In this document: piece by piece, positions 1 to 14,900 of the stretch
Numbering within the stretch: position 1 is the stretch's first letter
How the letters are laid out: every line of letters starts with the position of its first letter
Assembly (NCBI GenBank): GCA_030141605.1
Contig: JAQGDQ010000402.1
Location: 124,001 to 188,000 of the forward strand
Direction of reading: 5' to 3'
Origin: Tubiluchus corallicola
Lineage: Eukaryota; Priapulida; Priapulimorpha; Priapulimorphida; Tubiluchidae
Length of the DNA: 64,000 bases
Notes under the pieces: model-generated
Told to the model about the DNA's origin: nothing
Database searches by the model: none
What the model saw: only the letters and a program-made list of their open reading frames with translations
Translations under genes and position numbers: made by a program

Positions 1-1608
1 AGGATTTTTCCCGCAAATCAGGCTACGTAAATCATTCTGCCAATTAACAGTTTTAACACTAATAATATCATGTGTGTAATGCATAACACACACTAAAAGT
101 GTGACTGAATGGGGTGAAACCAGCAGGTTCAATGACCTTGCCATAATATAGGCATACTCTTTAGTGCAAATTAAGTGCGGGTGCTAAATGAGTGTGTGTT
201 TGTCACACTTCAAGTTAAGCATATAAACCATAACAAGTCGTAATGTGGTATTGCAAAGTGTGCCGCAGCTTTGTAATAAGCGAGACAGTTCAGTTGCCCT
301 CATCCAAACAAAAACCTCACTGCTTCTGTATGCATATATTGATACAAGTCATATAACTACCCAGAATGGCGAATTATGTTGAAGAGTCCCAGTAGTAAAC
401 TTTCTAAAATCTTCCTAATTTATTTTGCTTACATACAATTGCCATTTCGGATAGCAGACTAGCTAAGTACTACAGTCTTTTCGTCATCCTTTGCGTTAAA
501 AATCTTATAACCCATTTACTTATTAGACCTGATAATGGTGACTGTCCCAACCGTGCTAAATTAAAAAGAATATATAAAAATCAAATTGAAATGAATTAAC
601 AGCTAAATAAAAACTAAAATAAATGTGAAAAAGTGAGTATAGCAAAGCTATTCATTGTAACACACTCATGGTCAGTAACGCAATTATTTCTCTTCTAGTC
701 TGGGAAGAAAGTTTTGAACGCTGCCACCAATCCCTCAATAATGTGCCGAGGTGTGTATAAATGTATCGAAAGCTATCCAAATCTGATAAGACAAATGTTT
801 GCACTCCGGCCGTATGCTGATAAGCTTGAATTATGCATGTCCTCTAGTCAGGTCAGGGCAGAACAGAGTGTCCTCTGGTCACCGCATGCGATTTACATGT
901 TTTCATAGTTTAATGCTGAAATATTTTCATAACATTTAAATACACTTCTAGTTCCTGTCGTCTCCCCCACATCTGTCAGCTGAGCCATGCGATCTGAATT
1001 TCTGAGAGGGCGGCGCGGATGTTATGCTGAAGTTTTAAGAGTAAGCGTGAATGATTGTGCAAGACTCTAATTGCGTAAAAATAAAGTTTTTGTTGTTTTG
1101 ATTTAATTTTTAATTTCTAGTTAAAGCTTATTTGAGCACAGAAAAATACTATATAAAAGCTAAAATTTGCACTAAAAACTAAGAAATACTCATAACATGT
1201 ACTATTAAAAAAGCTACGAAAATTTGCAAAAAATATAATAAAATATGTACAGAATTTAAAAATGCAAAGCATCAGTTAAAAAACCAGTGGTTACTATATC
1301 AATAAATCACGCCATCTTCTAAATATTGTACTATAAACTCTCACATCAGTTTGGTGGCATACGTAATTTACAATAAAATTGCGGTCCAATCACTCCTGTT
1401 CCTAAACTTTAGGCAGAGTGACGCAACAGTACTTTAAAATGTTTTATACATGTATTATTTTATAATACATATGTTTTATATTATATTACTGTAGAAGAAA
1501 GCGTATCGTAACCATAACATGTGAAAAACTTGTGAACAGCAGTGTAAGTGTCGCGGATTTTGGTTTAACTGCATGCTGTACTTTGAAATTAACACATAAA
1601 TTATTACA

Positions 1609-1626
1609 ATATATATATATATATAT
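1609..1626. repeat. AT microsatellite, 9 units
   Basis: A perfect AT run bounded by CA and TG; self-complementary. Confidence 0.9.
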
Positions 1627-3145
1627 TGTTACATAACGAACGAAATAGCATAGTGGTCACAGATCAAATCAATGACTTTTGTGGTAAACATTTATACCTT
1701 ACTGAGGGTGGAAACTGCTGTCGCAGTGTGCTTTGAAATAGTTGGTTTCTATCATTTTTACTTGCGTGGTAGCGCACGTCTTCAGTTGCTGATTGATTAC
1801 TGAAATTTCCGAACAGCTTTAATATTTTGCAGTTCGAGACGTAAACACGAACATATACTCGCACAACATTTTTTATTCTATCGCGACTCTTGTACATTGA
1901 ACGGGAAAAGGTCACAGGAATGTTGAAAACTGCATAGGTAATAAGAGCAACTGCAACAACGGCAACGGCGATGGGAATGAAGTTTTGAAGTTTTTATAAT
2001 TATCACATTCAGTACAATATAAGGACGTGTAATACATGGTAACATCAAAATTGTTACACAGTACTGTAATAACTTATTCTGTTTCATACACTATCGTTAT
2101 CATAAAAGATTAATTGTACTGCAGGCACGGAAAGGCACGGTGACAAGGATAACAGAAACCACCATGTCGTTCTCGTCCCCCCTCTCACGAGAACATATGT
2201 AGCAGTAAACGTGTTTAATTTTGTTGGTTATTGCACATCTTTCACATTCGATGTTATTAACGAACTGTTGTTTGAGGGTTTTCTGAACTGCTTCTAAAGC
2301 AGCTCATCGATATCTGTAATTGACATAGTTTATTGAGACATATTTTTACATTTGATGGAAATTTTGTGTTAGTGTATTACTGTTTAAATACTTAAATAGC
2401 TCAGGTTATACTCTGTATCTGCCAAAAAGTAGCAAATTCTCGCACATGTTTTCAAATGGTCAACGGCAAAATGCCAATCTGCCCTTGTGGACAACAAACT
2501 GGATTGTTTGCTAAACATATCAGCATTTAGCCTTGAAGTTCGCACCATTGGAGTGTTGGTTAACGTTTCTTAAGTAAGCTCCGGAATGGGGGTTATTGTC
2601 TTTCTTTCCGTTTTTTACTATGCAGAAGGCGCTCTGTAACAATATCAAGGTACAGAAAAAATCGTAATAAATTTAGGAAATTAAAAATAAGTTAATTGCA
2701 CCGAGCAATATTTCTCACGGGTAGAAGGGGGGCACAAACACACTGCAAGTAAATTTTTCCACCGCGTATGTATTCGTTTTCGTGTGAACGAAGCGTAAAA
2801 AATGGTGGTTCAAGTTACATACGACACTGGAGTACGTATTTGCATTTAGAGAAGAAAAATTGTTGTTTTGCTTTGGGCTTGTGCTTCGAAATGGGATTGG
2901 CATGAGTTGATGCTTCTGTTTTGCTTTACTACAAAGAAAGCATTGAACTTTTTTATTGTATTCTGCTTACAGGTTACAGTTTGTTAATGCCGAGACGAGG
3001 AAAAATTCAATGGGTTATGGGTCATTTGATTACTGTTTCATATTGGTTCATTTGCCTTCAAGTCTAGTATAGTCCTAACCTAAGCCTCAGGTAAAAACAT
3101 GATTATCAGGAAAAACATGAAAGGGCATCTGATTGTCTCGTTCTT

Positions 3146-3157
3146 GGGGGGGGGGGG
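3146..3157. repeat. Poly-G run of 12
   Basis: Twelve consecutive G bases on the + strand, notable in this AT-rich setting. Length may be a sequencing or assembly artefact. Confidence 0.85.
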
Positions 3158-5989
3158 TAGTCGTGAATACCAAGGTTCATGAGTGTAGGTCAGGTTGAGT
3201 CTGAATTGTAGAACCCGTGAGTCGGATTGTGCGTCAAAATCTGTGACCCATTCTGAGTTCTGGTTAACGTTATGTAAAACATATTGCATCTGCAAGCCTG
3301 CCTATTGCATTTATAGGCATCGAAGACCCACAACAAAAACACAAATAGTTGCACTTAAGTTTAACCCTAAGCGCAAGGAAAGAAAACAAATTCTTCTTTT
3401 TGTCCGCAAGTAACAATTTGAAAAACTGCAAAACATGCATTAGATTTTTCTCTTTCTCTTCCATAACCAAAAACTCTCAGATTTATTGTTGTACCTTTCC
3501 TCTGAGTTTAACTTGTGTTGTAGAAATCCCCAGGTTACGAATCACTTAATTTTTAATGATTACGCCAATATTAACATTAGAAATTGGCAAATAGATTGGA
3601 GCAGATCGGATGTTTGTTACGTCTTGTCATGTAGAAATTGTTCACAGTGGGAAATTTATTGTAAGATCGTTATACATCAAAATAACTGACGTAACTTAAT
3701 AGGCTTGCAGACCTGGGGAAAATGTAAATAAACAGGAAACACATACTGGAAAGAGACGCTATGCAATACATCAGTAACCCAGCAATTGTTCTGCCGCTCA
3801 AGAACCAACACTCAACACTAATACCAATAATTTTCTTCAGAAGGTCAGAAATGTTGAACGCTAATGGTCAGCATTTCATATTGATCGTGGTCAATAGGCC
3901 AGAATGTTTATATTAATCTCTGGTGTTTTGCCCATCTCGATTCTAAGCGACGACTGAAGTGGAGCTAAATTGCGTGCATACTACATGACTGAAGGGTTAC
4001 TTACAAGGGTTTCTAAATTCCTCGCCGCGAAACAAGAAGAAAATGGTGGCACATTGGACAAAATTGAAGAAACATCTTCTGTTGCACTGTTTAGCCATTG
4101 TCTTTCGCTAAAAATAATGCGTTATAAAAAGCTCAAAACTCAGCTTGAGTTTGCATCTAAGTCCTTGTCTACTTGTCTTGTGGGCAAGGCAGTCTTAATT
4201 AAATGCCAACAGCTCACAGCCTGCGGAACACTACTAACAACAACGACTACGACAGTGGCAACAACAGCAACAGCAATAATAACAAGAACAACAATTTAGT
4301 TTCAAAGGTTCAATGATTGTTGTTTGATTCCATCATTTTGCAGGTTATCAATAACTGATTTTCACGTCAGTACATAAGCCTAATATTTCCCATTGAACAT
4401 GTTTAATTATGATGTTTAGCTGCATTGGCGTTCTTCCCCTCTTCTGAATGACCTCCGAATTGCATAATCCCTCAGCCAATTGAAAGTGAAACTGCTTATT
4501 AAGCGATGTAGCGAACCTTTTGAACAGGATGCTTAATTCTGGAGTTTCAGTCACGAACATAGGCTCCATTCAGACTGTTACATAATTATGATGTAGGCCG
4601 TTAATACCGCAGAGTTGACCATTCCGTGTTCCGTGTACTCTCAACCTGTAATTACGCAGACAATGGTCAGCTGGTGGTCAATATTGGATGTGATCATGAT
4701 GGATGAGCAGATAAATTATTCATTTGGATTAGCTTGACTAAGCTACAGTGACGGTGGAACGAATTTAGCTGAAATGCTCACTAGTGAACCTCTGAGCAGG
4801 TTTACATAATTGTACTGTATGTAAGTTGATAACGTATCAGCGAAAACTACAAACTTTTTTCTGTCAACTTTCCACGCCTAATCACACCTCAGTCAGCTTC
4901 TGTACCATTTTTGCCCTAGATTAGAAAATGTAAAACAGTTTCCAGTTGTTCGATAAAATCGCATGTGCGCATCAACGATGATAAGTTGCAGTAAAAAAAC
5001 TGCCTAGACGCTTTATTTCATAGTATTTTGCGAACGATGGTGTGGCTATCTGTCATAGAAGTCACATATGTGTCAGTAACCCAGAAGTGGCCAATACAAG
5101 CGCCCCCCAAAATAGCCACTATCACTGTTTTAAAGGCAAGTCATTGGGAATCCAAAAACCATTTTTGCAAGCGTGCGAATGTCGAAGCCATTATAATAGT
5201 GAACGATCTCTGGAACATTTTTGCGATGACGTCTTAATGGGAAAGCAAAACTCTGGAAATTTCACTTATAGCAAGTTGAATGGGCATAAAACGATAACAC
5301 ACCTGCGATTTCAGTAGATTAGCTACAATTCAGTATCAAAATTTAATTTTAATCCAGCGCGGGGTGTTTAACTTCTGAGGCTCTCAGATGAAAGCTCACA
5401 TCTTCAAAGAACTCTCAAAACTTTCAGTTCCACACAAAATTTGGGTACTCCCTCGAGGTCTTAGTGGGAAGTTTCGGCGCTGTACTAGCAGTAAGTTCTG
5501 TGCTTTCTATTTGCATTCCAAGCAAACTTGTTTGGGTTACACATTTTGCACTCTGACCAGTCAAATAAAACCGATCGATAGCATATTGTGTCACCTAGGT
5601 CAAATTTCGACGAAATGCTTGTAATGGCCTAGCAATATTATTATAATGTGTACAGGCTTCTTATGCGTTACAAAGAGTTTTAGTAGACATAACTTATAAT
5701 TTTTAAGATGTTTTTTCTGAAAATCTTTTTTTGCGTTAAGCAAAGTGTCCTTTAACGAACATTGTGATAACAATGCCGATCAATGTATTATTACTATCAT
5801 GTTCAACCAATTTTCATTTTTACCAGTTGGCAGCTTGCCATATTACATGTAATTTACAACAGAATTGTGTAATTGTATTAACTTGTAAAAGAATGATCAA
5901 AACTAATGTTGCTCATTTCAAAAAGTTTTATTCCTAATTTATTACAGTGAGGCTTGATGTAGGATTGTTTAGGTGTAGACACTAAAAAT

Positions 5990-6240
5990 TCTTCATTGTC
6001 ATCATGCCAAATCACAATAATAATACTCGTAATTATCATTATCATAATCGTTATCATTCGTCGTCGTCGTTGTCGTCCTCGTCATCATTATCGTTATCAC
6101 TACCATCCTCTTCCTCCTCCTTATCATCATTATAATCATCTTCATTATGATCATTGCCATCATCTTCGTCGTCATCATCAGTCATTTTAATTGTCATTGT
6201 AATCATTATTATCGTCGTTGATTTATCATCATTATCATCA
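5990..6240. repeat. Degenerate ATC/TCG trinucleotide tract
   Basis: About 250 bases of imperfect TCA, TTA and TCG triplets on the + strand. The apparent His/Arg/Ile-rich frame in it is low complexity, not a gene. Confidence 0.85.
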
Positions 6241-6599
6241 TCCAGTTAATATGTTTTTAAATCAAATTCCTACTTATAGGTCCTACCATAGTATAGTTAT
6301 CACTGCGGTTCTCTGAGAAAGTTAGCTATCAAACGACGTTCATAGATTACAACACATGGTCCAGGCACAAGCTTGTAGTTATGCGCTGTATGTTATCAAG
6401 GATATTTGTCTTTTTGCAGAAAAGGAGACTAAGCTTGTGCACAATAATTCAAGATGACTTATACAAGTATTGACTCTTTCCTTATATATGTGAAAGTTGT
6501 CTCACTCATACGCAATATTCAATTAGATTTGGCAGCAACGTCACTAATTAAAAAACCTAAAATCATCTGCTTCTGTTCGTCCAAGGTCACAGTCCAGGG

Positions 6600-8900
6600 A
6601 AACAATATCCAAGGTATGCAGTTCGCAAAGTATAATCTTATTTTACCAATTTCTCTGCCAAGTTTACATTTCTCTATGATAAAATCAAGTAACTATTCTG
6701 TTGATCATTCAGCTACTCTAAACAAGTTATCCTGAATTACATTTCGATCATTTATAGGCAATATAGGGTAACATACTTTGGTATCATAAGCAAAAAATTT
6801 GCTTTTTGTTATAATAGATGATGGCAAATATAAATGAAGAAATAAATAAAACTGATCCTTATGGAACACCCGAAGAAATTACTTGTCTCCAGGAAGTTTG
6901 AGTACAATTTAGAACAACACTTTCAAAAATCCTCTACCGGGTCTACCCATCTACAAATTTTACTTCATATGACAAATTTTTTAAGTTTGTAAATTAGTCT
7001 AGAACGTATGACCATATCAAATGCGTTCTTATGATCTAAATATATATTGCATCAAAAAGAAGACCATTATCATATACATTGTACCCCATTCTCCAAGAGA
7101 AACTTTAAGGTTTATTTAAACGTGTTATTGTTTCCTTCCGTTTATAATACAAGTTTGTGCTTCGTGATTTTTCCTTCATTTTTCACACTTGACAAATTAA
7201 ACTTACAGGTCTGTAGTTACTCACTTCAGAGCGGTTACCTCATTTAAAAACAGGAGATACATAAGCAAGCTGCCATATGTCAGGTACTCTACATTGTTAT
7301 ACGTATAATTGACATAATGACTGCCAAAAATACAATACAATGGGAAGTAAGCATTATTAGCAGTTGTTTCCTTGGGCTGATCTCATCAGGCCCAACTGCT
7401 TTGTTTGGATTTATAACAATTTTTAACATCACCAGATATTAAAAAATGTAATGTCTAAGCTAGTAGCAAAGACCAAGACTGTTATAGTTGAACGGGACAG
7501 GACTCAGGAGCTTCACTGCATTGTGAAACGTTGAACTTGCAGAGTCATTGAACCATGTCAAACTTTTACCCTCTTCATATACTGCTGCTTCTTCAAAAAT
7601 TGTTCAATTCAATTGCTGAAATCAAATCATTTGTATTTACATCCTCTTTATTGCTGGCCTGTAGTTTAGATACAGGCGAATACATGTTTTTTCTACTGTA
7701 CTAACATACACAAATATATATAAACATATATAAAGATAAACAGCGTGCGTTTCACATTTTTACACCCTGTTTTGCACCCAACTTTTATCTTCTTAGTGGC
7801 TGATTTCCTCATTTTGGCATATTCTAAATATCTGTTGCGAAATAAATAATGGTATCACAATGGCATCAAAATGCAAAGTGTTTTTTCTTACTGTTCTCCT
7901 AGGTGTGCTAGTGAGCCACGGCGAATTTACTTTTCCTTTATTGGTAATTATGGTTTTAGGAATGCAGATTGCTACTGCAAAATTTAATTTTTACAGAAAA
8001 AAAACTAGGTTTCGTTTACATCAGTTGCACGGGGTGGGGGTGTGGGTGAGGGGGAGATGGACATGTCAAATCGATATGTTATTTGGTAAAATCACTTTTA
8101 TAGTCACATCTATACTGATTAGTCTCTGTACGATAAATAATACGTAGTTAAAAAACCCACGTCATGACACCATGATCCTCTTTTCCCAGCAGGTTCATAA
8201 AACACACAATAGAAATCATTTCAACAAAATCCAGACAATTAGCTAAATGATACAAAAACAGACCGTTTAGCTTATCGTAAAAAACTTTAAGTTTACGAAT
8301 TATTGAGGTAACTAGTCTTCCAGTCTATGTCAGGTAGATTAAAATCTCATGTGATTAAGATTCTGCCTTTGCTATAACTACAAGGTCAACAGCTTTCTCG
8401 AGCTGTTCACGAGCCTTAACATGTAGAAGCTATCACCTTTTCTGCAAAACACACCCTCTAAGCATTTAGTGTACTGATTTTTTTAGTCAAACCCAAAAGA
8501 TATCTTTGAGTGCAACATTATTTAATTTCCCGCATAATTCAAAAGTTGGGCTTTCTTTTATGTAAACTATCACACCATATCTCGGCTCATTATTTTTTCT
8601 CACAGGAATGGAACCCGGTATATCAATTATGGCATCACAAAATTGCTCTGGTTTAAGCAATGTGTCCATGCCAAAAATAAGATCTAATTTGCACTCATTT
8701 ACTTGTAATCGAAACTCGTTACACTTGTTAAACAGGCTTTCAAAACTTGTGTACATGCACTTTAAAAAGTTCTCGAAAGTAAATTTACAGTTACTTTCTA
8801 AAACATCATTGTACACTGTCGTCATTCGCAACTCACGTTGTACCCAACTCAACGTAAGTTCTCTTATTATTACCAAAATACAGTTGAAATACAACAATTC
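6600..8900 (-). pseudogene. Dead non-LTR retrotransposon (endonuclease and reverse transcriptase)
   Basis: Read on the minus strand, 8897-8487 gives the endonuclease start (NECKLDLIFGMDTLLKPEQF, YGVIVYIKESPTFEL). About 8350-8310 gives DFNLPDIDW, the endonuclease GDFNLP motif. About 7400-7360 gives NKAVGPDEISP (RT KAxGPDGI motif), then SNYRPVSL, LDHKNAFDMV, SGVP-stop-GSV and FAYDTK. About 6720-6640 matches the WxxxW...F..EKCK region with two Trp codons turned into stops. Stops and frameshifts are throughout, and the catalytic FADD reads FAYD. It resembles Jockey/CR1-type elements. It is clearly inactive. Confidence 0.85.
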
Positions 8901-8922
8901 ATTAGCTGCTTCAGCAAATTAA

Positions 8923-11900
8923 TAAACACATTTTCTCTGTTCTAAATAACATCCTCAGAACTTGGCATGTTGCCGGTCGAAGTCAGGTTTCCCAAACGTT
9001 CAGCCAACCATTTAGTAGCCGGGCTCCGCGTTGCTCTATTTCCGAACCAAAAACATACCATATTATCAGAGAAATTTGATCTTATTTAAGTTTGTTACAT
9101 AATTAAGTTAGAGAGAGATTAAATTTCGCTGTTGTTACAACGTAGTTTGCAGTTTACCTGACGAGCGCGCGCACACGTCACAGTAAATTATCGGCTACAT
9201 ACGTCAGGAGCTAGCGCGAAACTCCAGCATGTTAGCGGTGTACAGTGTTCTGTTAAGGTTGTTAGCTTGCTAGCTGGTAATCTGATAAATTCTGAATTTA
9301 CTTGTGTGTGTACGACAGCACAGACTGCAGTCAACGGCTTACTTACCTAACTTGGATTGGTTTGTGTGTAAGTTTGTTGTGTCAGCTTTGCATCCTCTGG
9401 AAGAGTATTCCAGAGTAACAATGTAAAAAAGCCTGTGCTTGCGATTACTCAACACACTTGGTGGATTTGCACGGCCAACGGTGGTTACAGTGGTTTTGTT
9501 GACTTTAAAGGTAAAATTGTAAGTGTCGATTTTTGCAGTCATTTGTAACTTTTTCAGTGTAGCTAGCTGCTGCGTAAGACTAATTATTAAATTTTAGTTT
9601 AATTAGAAATAATTATTACACGTTGCTCTAACGGTGATCTCTAATACGTGACGCTAATATTATTTGCGTATTTACCTTAATTATGAGCTATGACTGGAAC
9701 TGTGATTTTAGCTTTGTAATTTATACTTGTTGGTTAAAACTAAAAGTCTGCTAGCAGCGTAACTAAACCGCTTAACTATTATACCTACTTGTCGTATAAT
9801 GTTTTTCCTATATTAAAATTTAACCTAAAGTATTGATACAAAGCGGAAAACCCTGTTAAAATATCATCATTTGAGCCTCAGTACCAACTGTCACTCAGGT
9901 ATTTTGACCTTGCCCGAATGCAGAGTTCTAGTTCTATAGGGACTGTCCGACATGCAAGGAATACTAGCAGGACTATCCCTGCATTAACTTATCCCCTTCT
10001 GTGTAAGGTGTTGGTCTGCTGTACAATTAATTATTTACAACTGGGCTTACGTCTGTTGTCCAGACAAAGGTTTCTGCATCTTCAACACCTGTTGCTAGTC
10101 CATCTTGCAAGGGCAGTAAAACAATACAGCTCCTATGGCGGTCAATTATATTGGACACGCGTTGCTCAGTTGAATGACTTTCATTAGCACTAAGCTTGTC
10201 GCATTGTGCTGAAACAATAATTATTTAGGCAGAAATCTGGATTGTAAACCTGGAAAATGGTGTCTTCGTTTAAATCTGATTATTTCATGTTCTGACGTTA
10301 TCAGGTTAACAAATTATAATTTCTGTGTAAGAGTACAGTTTTTTAGAGTTGATTGAACTAGTTAATTCACTATGCCTCTTGGATATTACTATATTACAAA
10401 TGCTAGGTGTAATCGTGCATTCAAATTTATTCTTAAATTTTATGTAAAAAATTAATTTTAATAGTTAGAAAATTTATTATTACTGTTTTAGAATGGGTTG
10501 GTTGTCTCTCAAAGATTAGCATCTTAACATTTTTCCGTCTCAAAAGTAAGATTAATTCTGCAGATTTGTGTGCGTGGTGCTGTAATTAGATGTAAGTAGG
10601 TAAATCGATTATTGTTTTTGAAACCTGACTACAAATTTATTACAATAATAGCAGGTGCTCAGTTCCGTAAAGGCTTTTTACAGCATCCAAAAGTCTAAGA
10701 AAGATATTTATAACTCAATTTCAAATGATTTATTGGCAAATTTGGTCACCCCATTGGCCCTCTCAAAGTACAGTAGAGGGGTTTACTAATGGAGAAATAG
10801 AGGGGACAGGAAGCGTCCTTTGTTTGGACTTGCATGAGGCACTTAATATTGCCCAGTAGATGTTGACCCAAGCTCGACTTTCATTAAACACCTTGGTGGA
10901 GGAGGTTATTGTCATAAATTTTCCCTAGTGTAAATGGTTCTTGGCTTTTCCCGCCTGCAGATAAGGAATGATTTATTAGATTTACCAATTTTATGCAAGC
11001 CGGTGTTGTACGTATTTGTCATTAGCCACCCTTATTGCTTTTAGTGCAACCTGTCACCAAATATGTAAGTGGCAGGACTTATTTAGCTTTCTTTTGCTAT
11101 TTGTTCATCTAGCCAGCGCAGCTAGTCACTAAATCACTAGCGATATTTTGATTAATTCTCTCGTAGTATATTGATCAGTAAAAAACAATGTTATTGTTAG
11201 TCTCTAATGTTTATTTTTACTTTTAGATGCTTAGATTTCAGTTCTTTTCGTTGTTAAATTCTCAAAATTCATCCCTATTAAACTGTTCTAATTTTGGTTT
11301 AAGCATAATTTTATTGAAGATGTAATATCAGACAAACTAAGTTTGAGACAGACAGTTTTACAACTGACATCTGTTCTTCCCTAGTGGGAGCGAAACGCTA
11401 GACATGCAGAACAGTGGTGATCACAATGTGCAACAAATGTTGCAATGTATGAATATTACTACATTACTGCATTACAATGTATGTAACAAGAGTAACATAG
11501 TTAATACTATTTGAAGGGCTTAGTGTTTGAAATAAAAGACTGCACTGATGCAAAAATTTGAGTGTCCACAGAATTAGTTAAGGTATGGTTCCCATACGGG
11601 AACAGATGTACAAGTTCATCAAATTGTTACAAGATTGTAAGCGTTTATGTTAAAAGGTGACAAAAGAGTGCAGAGACTTGCAAATAAATCATGTCTGCCC
11701 TAAAGAGGGGAACTAATTAAGTAATGACCAACTGTTTCATAAGGCGAACCATAAATAGTTATAATTTTCTGTCGTAGCATATATTTGTATATTCATTTAA
11801 AGCATTACCTGTAATATTAAAAGTTCAATGAGTCTATAGCTTGAGTGAAAAAAATTAGTGTCCCTCGACTGGGCGTGTGAATTAGGCAGAGAATAGCTTT

Positions 11901-14900
11901 TCGTTGCGAACTATAGGCACTTCAAAAACTGCTGGTCACACCTGAAAAAATTCCTTCGTCGCTAGACCTTGTTTGGTGTATTTACCTTGTGTCTTAAGGC
12001 GGTTGAAAAATTGTTGTACTAAATGGAAATTTACTCGAGTGGCTGCGAGCGAGGAAAAAAGCCGTTCAAGTCCAACAAACACCCTGTTTAGTTAACATTA
12101 CGACAAGTGTCACTTGATGTTCTAGGTAAGGGTCATCGTATTTGTTGCGCTTTTGTAATTTTTTGTGCAAATTTATCGTCAAATTTTTGTGCGTTGGAAT
12201 TCCAGTCATGCTGCCAGGGTTCTAAACTTCATGTGTGGGGATGAATGGTCCTGAGTTGGGTGGTGCATGGGTGTCTGCTGTCTAGCACCTTTTGCCTGGA
12301 ATGTGTAACTGAGAGGAATTATTCGTGAATGTCAGCTTCGATGTGCACATGTTATGCGATGTAGCTTTTAATTTTTGATATATTAGTTTTTTTATTAGTA
12401 ACACAGTTTTCCTGTTTGAAAAATTCTTTTGTAAGTGCTTTTATGGTTAAAGCTATCCGAAATGAATTTTTTATATGTCCTCACGAGCAAGTCTATGGTC
12501 GCGGTCATTTTTAAAGTTGTTGTGATTTTGCGCAAACAACGTTGAAATCATTTCATACCTTTACTTGTCTACAAAACTTTCTGCCGACATCAAATTTACG
12601 TGAACGTTGTCTGCGCATAACCACAACAATTTTAAATATGGTCGTGATCTAAGACCTGGGATCGTGATTTGCCCATATGCATTCTCAGAGGTACCATGTT
12701 CGTACCAAATTTCACTTATTTTGACAGACTGACGCCAGCCTTTAACGGCATCAACAGCAATGATAACAAAAAAGACCACAATGTGAAATCAGTAATTTTA
12801 TGGTATTGCTTGCGTGCGGCAAAAATCCCAACCCATACAGGCAAATGAGACAATGCTTATTTATACATGGATCCATCTGATTTATATTACTTCGCATAGA
12901 CAGCTATGATATCTGATGCCATTTGATGCGCTTTTTATTCTGCTTTGCAAATTTCTTTGTCATTAGAAGGTCGACATTATGTTGTTCTGCTACTCTCAGA
13001 CTTGCAATAACGTTAACCTTTTCTACAAGCTTCTTCAACCTTGCAACCTTTCTTTACAGATGCCCCAGGACAATAATGAATGAGCCATAAGTCTACTCTG
13101 ACTGTAATGTGTACATGCTACTAGCTTCTTCTGATTTCTATGATATTTGATTTAGAAATATCCATGAATGCTTGAATGTTATGTGAGTAACCAAAAAGAT
13201 GCGGATCAGAAAATATCATGCTTAAAATCAATTGGATTTATCGGCCGGGTTTGATATTTTAAGGGGTTAAAGAAACATCAAAGGCATTTGTGGGCAATAT
13301 AAATTTATGAACATTCAGTTTTTTTAATATAGCTTGGTGGTCGAACGTGTCAGTAGACTGGGTACGTTTACATGAGGCCTACAGTTTGACACACAATTCA
13401 GAAGACTACTACATTATAGTTAACAATGAATTGATTTTAAGAATGACTTTTGGCTACATACTACCGTTATACAGTGTAGTTACAGCTTTAGTGGTACAGT
13501 TAGATTAAATTCAAAATGAAGATGCTGATCCTAGTTGTGACGTCATCACGCCGTCCTGCGTGTCAAGAGCCAGTAAATCACTGTCAGAAACTTGTAAATA
13601 TAATGAAACTCTTAATAGACTGCAAAAGGATGGCCAATTCACCCCGTTTACGACGTTCATAAATGATACGTAGACTGAGAACAGATGCGCCAAGCAAGCA
13701 GTATGCATGTTTTCAACTCGACAGCTTTATCCGTGAAATCAGATTAGAAAAGAATTTATTTTTCGTGACGATCATCTATGCATATGGTTGGCAAATCACG
13801 CAAGCTAGCGTCTAAGATATGTGTAATGACGTCGTTAAGAAGTTGTAGAATAAAAGTACAATTTTCTTAGCATTACAAATCCTGTTTACTTAGGTTAAAA
13901 TTATACGAGTACAAAGTCTGTTTACTTTATCTGTGCCCTGAAGTATTCGCACAACGGTCGATATACTCAACAATAGCGTGTGTGTAATTAATGAATTTCT
14001 TACATGTATGCCAGAACCGTCAGGCTATTATAGTGTTTGAAATCCACTGTTGAGCACTGTATGGGCTTATTGTAGTAGACTATATACATCTTATATCGCC
14101 ATAAGACCTGTATTGCAGACGTATTATGGTATAGTAGTTCTGAAGACTCAATACTGTAGTAATGCTACATCCATTAAGTGCAAAAATGCTAAGCATATGC
14201 AGGTTTAAATTTTATTTTTTGACTCAATAGGCTATCGTAGTCCCATGCACTATTTAGGATCCACTAATCTGTTAGTTTTTAGCGTGATGAATGTATTTAT
14301 ACCAATATGTGCTACACAGCTTACAACTGAAAACTCAGGGGAAGTAACCAATTTACAATCAGTTGTGTTTAAACGGCCTATATACTGTTGCTAGCAAAGT
14401 AATGTGCCAGCGAATTTTATAGCTTTTTAATATTTTAGTTTATTTTAGCAATTTAAATGCTATTTGTAACTATAGTCTGAATAGTCAGGTAATACTTATG
14501 AACGTTATTACGTTTCCTACATGGCTTATGACATCTGACCAGTTTTGAATCGTTCTTCACTGTTTTTGTTCAGTTGCAGCAAACTTCTCATCACGTACAA
14601 GCTCATGTTGCAGCAGCAGACATGACCAATGTCTGGGTGTTTATTTTCATAACAACTTCTGTGGGGACATATCTCATTTCTGTTAGTTTTTCTGAACGCT
14701 GCGTAATAGCCTACAGGTAATTCCGAGTACAGGAGCCAACCAGAACAACCAGTTTGGACGCGCTAATAAATGGCAGAGTGCCTGTCGAACTATATCGAAG
14801 ACAAAATGCGTCATTTCGATGGCAGTCGAACATGTGCGCCGGCCATAAATATGATTTAAACAAGATAATAATTTGTATTTTGTTGGCGGAGTGGTATGGT

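Larger units (their letters stand above)
1..5989. other. No gene seen
   Basis: AT-rich sequence with only short open frames, all riddled by stops. Apart from the AT and G runs it holds an AAC/ACA-rich patch at about 4240-4300 that inflates one open frame. Confidence 0.6.

Noticed and set aside
3970-4299. 109-codon frame ending in poly-Thr
   Set aside because: It opens at TTG, has no splice or domain evidence, and its end is an AAC/ACA repeat.
8608-8922. 104-codon + strand frame
   Set aside because: It is the shadow of the LINE endonuclease on the other strand.
12561-12779. Minus-strand frame of 72 codons with varied composition
   Set aside because: It begins at GTG with no clear acceptor and no partner exon; length is within chance expectation.
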